Of a stretch of 64,000 nt of DNA, positions 45,154 through 52,407 are shown piece by piece (the first letter of the stretch is position 1; every line of letters starts with the position of its first letter). The stretch is from Cryobacterium arcticum. GTDB lineage: Bacteria > Actinomycetota > Actinomycetes > Actinomycetales > Microbacteriaceae. The notes under the pieces are model-generated. The model made no database searches and was not told where the DNA came from. It was given only the letters and a program-made list of their open reading frames with translations. The stretch covers positions 1,674,001 to 1,738,000 of the forward strand of contig NZ_CP016282.1 of the NCBI RefSeq assembly GCF_001679725.1, in the 5' to 3' direction. The position numbers and the translations under genes were made by a program.

Positions 45154-46556
45154 GTCTCACCCGACCGGACACGACCGAGCGGCTCGCCCGGGCTGTGGCG
45201 GCCGCCCGCCCCGAGCGGGTGGGCGTGGTGTCGTCGATCGTGGGTCTGAGCGTGGACGTGCGGGGCCTGAACGGTGCCATTGGCGACCTGGTCACGATCG
45301 GCGGAGCAACCGGTGCGGCAACCGGCGGGTCGTTCACCACAGCCGCGCAGGGCACGGGGACCGGCGCGGACGTACCGGCCGGCGAGGCCGGAGTCGACGC
45401 CGAGGTCGTCGCCACGACCCCGGACGGCATGCGCTGCATGCCGTTGGCCCGGCTCACCGGCATCCGTGTCGGCGACCCCGTTCGTACCAGCCGTACCGGT
45501 TACCTGGTTCCCACCGGGGCTGGGCTGCTCGGCCGGGTGATCGACGGCCTCGGCCGGCCCATTGACGGCAAGGGGCCCCTCGTCGACCCGCGCCGGGTGC
45601 CCCTCGATCACGACAGCCCGTCGGCCATGGCACGATCACGCATCCACTCGCCCCTCCAACTGGGCGTGCGGGTGCTGGACACCCTCACCACCGTGGGCAA
45701 GGGTCAGCGGATGGGCCTGTTCGCGGGGTCGGGTGTGGGCAAGTCGTCGTTGTTGTCGATGATCGCCCGCGGCACCGACGCCGAGGTGTCCGTGATCGCC
45801 CTGGTCGGGGAGCGTGGCCGCGAGGTGCGGGAGTTCCTCGAGGACGACCTGGGCGAGGACGGGCTGGCCCGGTCGATCGTGGTGGTGTCCACCTCGGACG
45901 AACCGGCCATGATGCGCCTGCGGGCCGCGTTCGTCGCCACCCGCATCGCGGAGTCGTTCCGTGACCGGGGTGCCGACGTCATGCTGATGATGGATTCGCT
46001 GACCCGGGTGGCCATGGCTCAGCGCGAGATCGGCCTGTCCGCCGGGGAACCACCGGCCACCCGGGGGTACCCGCCGTCGACGTTCTCGCTGCTCGCCCGG
46101 CTGCTGGAACGGGCCGGCACCGACCAGGTCGGCTCGATCACGGGCATCTACACGGTGCTCGTCGACGGCGACGATCACAACGAGCCCATCGCGGATGCCG
46201 CCCGGTCCATCCTCGACGGACACGTCGTGCTCGATCGCACGCTGGCCGTGCTCGGGCACTTCCCCGCCGTAGACGCTCTCGCCTCGATCTCCCGGGTGGC
46301 ATCACGGGTGACCACGCCGCAGCAGGCCGAGTCGGCCAGCCGGCTGCGCGCCGTCCTGGCCGCCCGCCGCGCCGCGCAGGACCTGCTCGACGTGGGCGCC
46401 TACCGCCGCGGCACCAACCCGCTGGTGGATGCGGCCGTGGAGCACGATGCGGCGATCACGGCATTCCTGCGCCAGCGGATCGACGAGCACACCCCGGCCG
46501 ACCAGGCCTGGACCCGGCTCGCCGAACTGGCCGCGCTGCTCGGCGGCGACCAATGA
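45150..46556 (+). CDS. fliI: Flagellum-specific ATPase FliI
   Basis: A 468-residue F1-beta-like ATPase energising export. The P-loop is LFAGSGVGKSSLL near 190, the Walker B aspartate is in ADVMLMMDSLTRVAMAQREI, and PATRGYPPSTFSLLARLLER is typical. The N-terminal domain carries a Gly/Thr/Ala-rich insertion at about 48-80 not usual in the family. ATGA overlaps link it to fliH and fliJ. Confidence 0.95.
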   Translation: MSLTRPDTTERLARAVAAARPERVGVVSSIVGLSVDVRGLNGAIGDLVTIGGATGAATGGSFTTAAQGTGTGADVPAGEAGVDAEVVATTPDGMRCMPLARLTGIRVGDPVRTSRTGYLVPTGAGLLGRVIDGLGRPIDGKGPLVDPRRVPLDHDSPSAMARSRIHSPLQLGVRVLDTLTTVGKGQRMGLFAGSGVGKSSLLSMIARGTDAEVSVIALVGERGREVREFLEDDLGEDGLARSIVVVSTSDEPAMMRLRAAFVATRIAESFRDRGADVMLMMDSLTRVAMAQREIGLSAGEPPATRGYPPSTFSLLARLLERAGTDQVGSITGIYTVLVDGDDHNEPIADAARSILDGHVVLDRTLAVLGHFPAVDALASISRVASRVTTPQQAESASRLRAVLAARRAAQDLLDVGAYRRGTNPLVDAAVEHDAAITAFLRQRIDEHTPADQAWTRLAELAALLGGDQ

Positions 46557-47122
46557 GCCGCCCGTTCTCCCTCGCCGGGTTGCTGCGGTTGCGCCACCTC
46601 GAGCAGGACCAGGCCGCCGGCGACCTGGCCGACGCGAACGCGCGCCTCAGGGCGACGGCCACCCGCATCGACGAAACCCGGGCGGCGCTTGAGCACCTGC
46701 CGCTGAACCCCACCGGGGCCGACACCCTCTACGCGATCGCGGCGGCACGGGCATCCTCTCGGAGCATGCTGGCCGAACTGGCCGCGCTGGACGGCGTGGC
46801 CCAGCAGGCGGCGGCAGCCGCACGAGCGGACTTCGAGGCGAAGAAGGCCGCCTCGGCGAGCCTGGAAAAGCTCGAAGGGCGCCATGGGGCTTCGGCGGCG
46901 GCGGAGGATTTGCACGCCCAGCAGACGGTCATCGACGAGATCGCCTCCACGGGCTGGCATCGCAGGCAGGGTGAGCAGCGCGCGCAAGCCGGAACCACGG
47001 CGACCGGAATCACAGCGTCGGGCAAGCCAGCGTCAGGCAACACGGCACTGGGGAACACAGCATTGGGAAACACAGCATCGGGACACACAGCATCGGGACA
47101 CGCAGCGGGGGAGAGAACATGA
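46553..47122 (+). CDS. fliJ: FliJ-like flagellar export protein with repeat tail
   Basis: A 189-residue protein. Residues 1-145 form the coiled-coil hairpin expected of FliJ, starting PFSLAGLLRLRHLEQDQAAG and including EKLEGRHGASAAAEDLHAQQ. Residues 154-184 are six imperfect five-residue repeats (T-A-S/L-G-N/H/K) from a 15-bp tandem repeat, not seen in typical FliJ. It overlaps fliI and the hydrolase gene. Identity rests on position and helical character, as FliJ is poorly conserved. Confidence 0.78.
   Translation: MSRPFSLAGLLRLRHLEQDQAAGDLADANARLRATATRIDETRAALEHLPLNPTGADTLYAIAAARASSRSMLAELAALDGVAQQAAAAARADFEAKKAASASLEKLEGRHGASAAAEDLHAQQTVIDEIASTGWHRRQGEQRAQAGTTATGITASGKPASGNTALGNTALGNTASGHTASGHAAGERT
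47011..47100 (+). repeat. 15-bp tandem repeat in the fliJ 3' end
   Basis: Six consecutive 15-base units resembling CACAGCATCGGGACA; the last two are identical and the earlier ones differ by a few bases. Each unit is in frame and encodes five residues. Confidence 0.85.
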
Positions 47123-47832
47123 CAATGGTGGATGCCACGTTGCGGGTCGGCGAGATCCAGGCCCGGCTGGTGCAGCTCAACGACCTGGTCGCCGGGGGCA
47201 CCGGCGTGACGACGAGCAAGACGGCCGCGGCCACCGCGACGGCGTCGGCCACGAGCTTCGCGGACGCCCTGGCCGCGGCGACCCCAACGTCCACCGTGGC
47301 CAACGCCGGGGGAGCGACGGGTACCGACGTGGTTGCCTCCGCAGAGAAATACCTGGGCGTGCCGTACGTCTTCGGCGGGGAGGACGGCAGCGGGATGGAC
47401 TGCTCGGGGCTCGTGCAGCGGGTGTATGCCGACCTGGGCATAGACGTACCGCGCCTGGTCTCGGGGCAGATGACCATCGGCACCGAGGTGGGTTCCCTCG
47501 CCGAAGCGCGCCCCGGTGACCTCATCGTGACGGGCGGTGGCGAGCACATCCTGATCTACGCCGGTAACAACCAAGTGATCCACGCTCCGTATGAGGGACG
47601 CACAGTCTGCAAGGTGGATGCTTACATGGACGATTCTGACATCGACACCATCCGGCGGGTGATTCCGGATGCCGCGGCAGCCGGCACGGCGTCGAGCACG
47701 GCGCTGAGTGCGGCATCGAGCTCGAGCCAGACGGATCTGCTCACGGCGGCATTCGCCTCACTGTTCTCGGGAACGGCGACCCAGTCGGCGCAGTCCACGT
47801 CGGCGCTGTCCATGTCTGGACTGGCGTCGTGA
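47119..47832 (+). CDS. NlpC/P60-family peptidoglycan hydrolase within the flagellar operon
   Basis: A 237-residue protein. The NlpC/P60 domain spans about 75-175: VVASAEKYLGVPYVFGG, catalytic cysteine in GMDCSGLVQRVY (near 95), PGDLIVTG and the catalytic histidine in GEHILIYAG. The N-terminal 70 residues begin with a helix (MVDATLRVGEIQARLVQLND) and then Thr/Ala-rich sequence; there is no signal peptide. The Ser/Ala-rich C-terminus is about 60 residues. ATGA overlaps both neighbours (fliJ, fliK). It probably opens the wall for the rod, as FlgJ does elsewhere, and may leave through the flagellar exporter (inference). Confidence 0.88.
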   Translation: MTMVDATLRVGEIQARLVQLNDLVAGGTGVTTSKTAAATATASATSFADALAAATPTSTVANAGGATGTDVVASAEKYLGVPYVFGGEDGSGMDCSGLVQRVYADLGIDVPRLVSGQMTIGTEVGSLAEARPGDLIVTGGGEHILIYAGNNQVIHAPYEGRTVCKVDAYMDDSDIDTIRRVIPDAAAAGTASSTALSAASSSSQTDLLTAAFASLFSGTATQSAQSTSALSMSGLAS

Positions 47833-49811
47833 CCTCGGGCGCCGCACCTCTGAGCCCGGGACCGGCAGCGACCCGCCTTTCAGCTGGGCGACTATCCGCC
47901 GCATCGACAGGATCAGCAGACGGCTCCCGGCGCGCCGCGGCCGCCTTTGCCGGCATGCTCAAAGACGCCGCCACCCGCCCCGGTCCGGACGTCACCGTCA
48001 CGCGGTCGTCGGCAGCGTCGAAAAGGACCGAGCACCACGCTGCGGCGGGGCATTCCTCAGGAGGCGCGACAACCGGCTCAGCAGCAGAGGCCGCCGCAAC
48101 CGCGGCAACCGCCGCAACCGTGGCAGCCGCAGCGGGCACAGGCCACGCACGTGCCACCGTGTCGAGCGGCGCCGAGACCGCGGCCACCCGTGCCGGAGCG
48201 GTTCCCCACGACGCAGCCCATTCCGCCTCCGCTCACTTCGGCGGAGCCCCAGCCACCGCTGGGGAACTCGGTGCTGGACAGGTCGGCACTGTCCCGTCGG
48301 CGCAGGCTTCGGCGGAGGCGGCCTCGATGGACGGGACAGCCGGGTCAGGACTCGTCCAGACCGGTGCCACCGATGCCGGCATCCTGCAGGCCGTCGGTCT
48401 CACGCAGACCGCCGGTCTCACGCAGCTTGACGACCTTACGGAGTCTGGTGGTGTCCTGCCCGGCGGGGCCTCGTCGAGCAGCGCCCCAGGCGCCGCCGCC
48501 CCGGGCAGCGCCTCTGATGGCGGGGCGACCGCTGGGACCGTCCCCACCCTCGCAGCTCCGAACGGTGCCCCTTCCTCGGGCGCTGATGTGAGCGGCGCCG
48601 TCCCCAACGACGCAGTTCTGAGCGGTGCCGGCCAGAGCGTCGCCACACTCATCGGGGCGGAGCTCTCCGGTGCCCTCGGGACCGGAGCCGACCCGAGCGG
48701 TGGAGCCATGAGTGGCGCCGACCTTGATGGAGCCGACCTGAGTGGTGCCCCCCTCGGTGGTGCCGAACAGAGTGGTGCAGACCTGACGGGTGCGGCCCAG
48801 GGAGTGCCGGCCGCAGGCACCGCAGGCATGAACAGTGCGAATCCGAGCGCCACGGCCCACGTCGTCGCTGCCCAGCTCGGTGTTGCCCAGCTTGGTGTTG
48901 CCCAGTCTGGTGCCGCCACGCTCGGTGCCGGCCCAGCCGGTGTTGACCAGGGTGGCGCTCAGAGCGGCTCCGTTCCTGCGGCCGTGAACCAGACGGTCAC
49001 AACGTTGGGTGATTCCTCCCCGGTAGACGCCGCCTCCGCGACGGGCTCTGCTGCCGGGACCGCCGTCGGCACTGTCACTGTCACCGCGACGGCCGCCGCG
49101 ACTGCCGCTGCCGCCACACCGGTTACGGCGGCCGGAGCGCGGGACGGCCGGATCGGAGCTGTACCAGTGACGGTCCCCGACGCACCCGCGGGGGCCGTGC
49201 CCGCCGGGCCCACTGCCCCGGATTCGGCCATACCCATGGGCTTCACGGTCCCGGGGACCGTCCTGGGGGCATCCGCACCCGCTGTGGCCCCTCCGACAAG
49301 TGCGCTGCCCGCCAGCGCGCCGGTGCCCCTGGCCGCCCAGGTCGCTCGGCCGTTGTTCACCCTGGCGGCTGCGGGTCCGGGGGAGCACACGCTGTCGATC
49401 AGCGTGACCCCCGACAACCTGGGACCGGTGCTGGTGCGGGCGCAGATCAGCGCCGGAGGTTTGCGGCTGGAGCTCTTCGCTCCCACCGACGCAGCCCGCG
49501 AGGCGCTGCGCCTCATCCTGCCCGACCTGCGACGCGATCTCGCCGGCGGCGGACTTCCAGCCAGTCTTGACCTGTCCAGCCGAAACCAGCCGGGAGACCC
49601 GGGCCAGTCCGGCCCGCAGGATCGTGCCGCTGCCGGGCAGGGGAACCCTGGCCCTGGCGCGGATGCCGGCGGGCCTCATGGCCGGCCGAAGACCGCGGTT
49701 CCAGATCCCTGGCTCCGATCTTCCGTCCCGGCATCCGCAGACCTGTCCGGCGACTCAGCCGGTGATGCCGGTGGCCACTCGCAGAGGGGACGTGTCGATG
49801 TTCTCGCTTGA
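47829..49811 (+). CDS. fliK: Flagellar hook-length control protein FliK
   Basis: A 660-residue FliK starting at GTG 47829. The conserved C-terminal Flg_hook domain lies at about 510-590: GEHTLSISVTPDNLGPVLVR, AQISAGGLRLELFAPTDAAR and EALRLILPDLRRDLAGGGLP. Most of the rest is Ala/Gly/Ser/Thr-rich and disordered, as expected for the ruler part. Within it (about 255-325) is a run of pentapeptide-like units (GADLDGADLSGAPLGGAEQS) and then GVAQLGVAQ-type repeats. It is coupled to the hydrolase gene by overlap. Confidence 0.88.
   Translation: MTSGAAPLSPGPAATRLSAGRLSAASTGSADGSRRAAAAFAGMLKDAATRPGPDVTVTRSSAASKRTEHHAAAGHSSGGATTGSAAEAAATAATAATVAAAAGTGHARATVSSGAETAATRAGAVPHDAAHSASAHFGGAPATAGELGAGQVGTVPSAQASAEAASMDGTAGSGLVQTGATDAGILQAVGLTQTAGLTQLDDLTESGGVLPGGASSSSAPGAAAPGSASDGGATAGTVPTLAAPNGAPSSGADVSGAVPNDAVLSGAGQSVATLIGAELSGALGTGADPSGGAMSGADLDGADLSGAPLGGAEQSGADLTGAAQGVPAAGTAGMNSANPSATAHVVAAQLGVAQLGVAQSGAATLGAGPAGVDQGGAQSGSVPAAVNQTVTTLGDSSPVDAASATGSAAGTAVGTVTVTATAAATAAAATPVTAAGARDGRIGAVPVTVPDAPAGAVPAGPTAPDSAIPMGFTVPGTVLGASAPAVAPPTSALPASAPVPLAAQVARPLFTLAAAGPGEHTLSISVTPDNLGPVLVRAQISAGGLRLELFAPTDAAREALRLILPDLRRDLAGGGLPASLDLSSRNQPGDPGQSGPQDRAAAGQGNPGPGADAGGPHGRPKTAVPDPWLRSSVPASADLSGDSAGDAGGHSQRGRVDVLA
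48594..48960 (+). repeat. In-frame degenerate repeats in fliK
   Basis: Fifteen-base units of the type AGTGGTGCCGACCTG recur, encoding A-D/E-L-S-G-like pentapeptides, and from about 48865 shorter units GGTGTTGCCCAGCTT. Boundaries are approximate. Confidence 0.55.
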
Positions 49812-49904
49812 TCCGCCGCACGGTGTCGCACCGCCGGCCATGCCCTTGTCACCGCAGTCCTCCCCGCCCACCTCATCCCCGCAGCCCCCGAGAAACGAGA
49901 TCTC

Positions 49905-50360
49905 ATGACCATCGACGCCGTAGGGACCGTGGCCGCAGCTACCCCGAACGCCACCGGCTCGGCCACAAAGTCCGGTATGTACGCCACCACGCCGGTGCGC
50001 ACGCCCAAGCAGACCCTGGACTCCGAAGCCTTCATGTCGCTCCTGGTCACCCAGCTGCGCAACCAGGATCCGAGCTCGCCCATGGATACGAACCAGATGA
50101 TCTCGCAGACCACCCAGCTGGCCATGATGGAGAAGATCACCGCCCTGTCCACCACCTCGGACGAGAACTTCTCGCTGCAGATGCGCACGTCGGCCGCGGC
50201 CCTCGTCGGCCAGAACGTCACATACACGGATGCCGCGGGACTGAGCGTCTCCGGAATCGTCTCCGCGGTCTCTTTTGCGGGCGGGGTGCCTCAGGTCACC
50301 GTCGGCAAGGCCAGCGTGGCCCTCGATGCCATCTCGGGGGTGACCGCCCCGACGGGGTGA
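49905..50360 (+). CDS. flgD: Flagellar hook-cap assembly protein FlgD
   Basis: A 151-residue FlgD. The conserved N-terminal part is QTLDSEAFMSLLVTQLRNQD and PSSPMDTNQMISQTTQLAMM, followed by ENFSLQMRTSAAALVGQNVT. It lacks the larger Ig/FnIII domain of proteobacterial FlgD, which is usual in short Gram-positive versions. It scaffolds polymerisation of FlgE. Confidence 0.93.
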   Translation: MTIDAVGTVAAATPNATGSATKSGMYATTPVRTPKQTLDSEAFMSLLVTQLRNQDPSSPMDTNQMISQTTQLAMMEKITALSTTSDENFSLQMRTSAAALVGQNVTYTDAAGLSVSGIVSAVSFAGGVPQVTVGKASVALDAISGVTAPTG

Positions 50361-50448
50361 CCCGGCACCACCCCTCGGCCGCTCGGCAGGGCCGACACCA
50401 CCGCACCCACAATCATCCGTCTGCACGACCTCTCGAAAGGAAGCACCC

Positions 50449-51636
50449 ATGCTTCGCTCTCTCTACTCCGGTATCTCCGGGCTCCGCGCTCACCAGACCA
50501 TGCTCGACGTCACCGGCAACAACATCGCCAACGTCAACACCACGGCGTTCAAGGCGTCGGCAACCCAGTTCCAGGACACCCTGTCCCAGCTGACCCAGGG
50601 CGCCAGCGGACCCGGTGCCCAGACCGGCGGCACCAACCCGGCCCAGGTGGGCCTCGGAGTCCAGGTCGCCGGCATCTCCACCAACTTCACCCAGGGTTCC
50701 TCGCAGTCCACCGGTAAGGCTGGCGACATGCTCATCTCCGGCGATGGCTTCTTCGTCACCCAGCAGGGCGGCGAGACGGTGTACAGCCGGGCCGGCACCT
50801 TCGACTTCGACTCGGCCGGTCGTCTGGTCACGCCGTCCGGCGCGATCGTGCAGGGCTGGGGCGCGGTGAACGGCGTGGTCAACGAGGGCGGTGCTGTCGG
50901 GAACCTGACGCTGCCGGTCAATGCCGTCATCCCGGGCGCGGCAACGAGCAAGGTCGGGGTGACGGGCACGCTGCCGTCCGACGCCGGTCCCGGCACGCAG
51001 GTGCTCCGAGACGTCAAGGTTTACGACGCCTCGGGCGCGGCCCGCACGCTTTCCCTGACCTTCACAAAGGACCCGGCGGGTAGCGGATGGGAGGTTTCCG
51101 GCGTTGACGGAGGTGCCGCTGTAAAGACTTCGCTGGTCTTCACGAAAGAGTCGGTGACCTCGGGAGGAACGCTCGTCATCGGTGACCTTGCCGCTGGCGG
51201 GGTCACTGTGGACCTCACCGGCCTGAAAGGAATGGCTGGCATCAGCGCGGTCAAGGCGTCGCCGGACGGCAGTGCCCCCGGCGCGCTCGAGTCCTACTCG
51301 TTCGGCAAGGATGGCACCCTCGTGGGCCTGTTCAGCAATGGTGAGCAGAAGGCCCTGGGCCGCATCGCGCTGGCCACGTTCACGAACCCGGGCGGGCTGG
51401 AGAAGACCGGTTCCAACGGCTACCGGGCCACCTTCAACTCCGGGACGGCCGAACTCGGCGCCCCCGGATCGACCGGGTTGGGCTCGCTCACCGGTGGGGC
51501 CCTGGAGATGTCGAACGTGGACCTCTCGCAGGAGTTCACCAACCTCATCGTCGCGCAGCGGGGCTTCCAGGCGAACGCCCGCATCATCACGACCTCGGAT
51601 GAGGTCCTGCAGGAGCTCACCAACCTCAAGCGCTAA
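50449..51636 (+). CDS. flgE: Flagellar hook protein FlgE
   Basis: A 395-residue hook protein: LRSLYSGISGLRAHQTMLDV with TGNNIANVNTTAFKAS at the N-terminus, DMLISGDGFFVTQQGGETVY next, and the C-terminal DLSQEFTNLIVAQRGFQANA ending TSDEVLQELTNLKR. AAAGGAAG precedes ATG 50449. The insert with repeats and the HNH gene begins after its terminator. No distal rod genes flgF/flgG were seen. Confidence 0.95.
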   Translation: MLRSLYSGISGLRAHQTMLDVTGNNIANVNTTAFKASATQFQDTLSQLTQGASGPGAQTGGTNPAQVGLGVQVAGISTNFTQGSSQSTGKAGDMLISGDGFFVTQQGGETVYSRAGTFDFDSAGRLVTPSGAIVQGWGAVNGVVNEGGAVGNLTLPVNAVIPGAATSKVGVTGTLPSDAGPGTQVLRDVKVYDASGAARTLSLTFTKDPAGSGWEVSGVDGGAAVKTSLVFTKESVTSGGTLVIGDLAAGGVTVDLTGLKGMAGISAVKASPDGSAPGALESYSFGKDGTLVGLFSNGEQKALGRIALATFTNPGGLEKTGSNGYRATFNSGTAELGAPGSTGLGSLTGGALEMSNVDLSQEFTNLIVAQRGFQANARIITTSDEVLQELTNLKR

Positions 51637-51642
51637 CCCTCA

Positions 51643-51686
51643 AGAACGCGGCCACCCCTCCGGATAAGGAGGGGTGGCCGCGTTCT
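51643..51686. terminator. Perfect 19-bp stem-loop terminator after flgE
   Basis: AGAACGCGGCCACCCCTCC (51643-51661) pairs exactly with 51668-51686 around a GGATAA loop. It begins six bases after the flgE stop and closes the flgB-flgE unit. Confidence 0.85.
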
Positions 51687-51763
51687 GCGTACGTGTGCCG
51701 CCTCGTGCGCTCCCACCAAGCCCGACCAACGGATGGTCGTGCCCCAGCCCTGGTCGCGCTCGT

Positions 51764-52388
51764 CGACGCCGCGCTGAGCTTGTCGACGTAGACACGGCGA
51801 CGGTCCTGCGGAAGGTTCCCACCTCGTCGGTCGAGCTTGTCGAGACCCGGTGACGCCGCTCGCGAACTCGCACCGGCGGCCAGGATCTCGACAAGCTCGG
51901 TCAGCGTCTGGTCGCGACCCAGCGTCGGTCGAGCGTGTCGGCGTCGTGCTGAGCGTGTCGAAGTAGGCCCCGTGACGTTCCTGCGGAAGGTTCCGGCTTC
52001 GTCGGTCGAGCTCGTCGAGACCGGGTGACGTTGCTCGCGAACGTGCACGGCGGCCGGGATCTCGACAAGCTCGATCAGCGTGTGGTCGCGACCCAGCGTC
52101 GGTCGAGCGTGTCGGCGTCGTGCTGAGCCTGTCGAAGTAGACCCGGTGAGCCCGCCTGCGGTTCGTTCCCACTCGTTGGTCGAGCTTGTCGAGACCTAGT
52201 GACGTGCTTGCGGACGGTTCCCACCTCGTCGGTCGAGCTTGTCGACGCCGTGCTGAGCTTGTCGAAGTAGACCTGGTGACGTGCCTGCGGAGGGTTCCCG
52301 CTTCGTCGGTCGAGCTTGTCGAGACCTGGTGACGCTGCTCGCGAACGCGCACCGGCGGCCGGGATCTCGACAAGCTCGCTCAGCGTGT
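51764..52388. repeat. Array of GGTCGAGCTTGTCGAGACC-type repeats
   Basis: At least 14 copies of the core GAGCnTGTCGA occur, some inverted as TCTCGACAAGCTC (near 51887, 52060, 52365). Perfect or near-perfect forms are at 51829, 52004, 52178, 52231 and 52308; the related GCTGAGCTTGTCGAAGTAG form is near 51949, 52122 and 52252. A longer unit with GTCGCGACCCAGCGT recurs at 51911, 52085 and 52390 (174 and 305 bases apart). This non-coding stretch fills the space between flgE and the HNH gene. Related sequences are known as dispersed palindromes in actinobacteria. Confidence 0.8.
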
Positions 52389-52407
52389 GGTCGCGACCCA
52401 GCGTGGG

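Noticed and set aside
48345..49679. Long open frames on the strand opposite fliK
   Set aside because: They mirror the GC-rich codon pattern of fliK, have no ribosome-binding site and encode Arg/Gly/Ser-rich noise; the fliK Flg_hook domain is clear on the other strand.
51633..52373. A 246-codon minus-strand frame through the repeat array
   Set aside because: Its product is a chain of near-identical STSSTDE-like blocks produced by translating the DNA repeats; there is no start signal and the DNA repeats explain it.
51764..52388. CRISPR array
   Set aside because: The repeats occur in both orientations with unequal spacing, the spacers are themselves repeated, and no cas gene is nearby.
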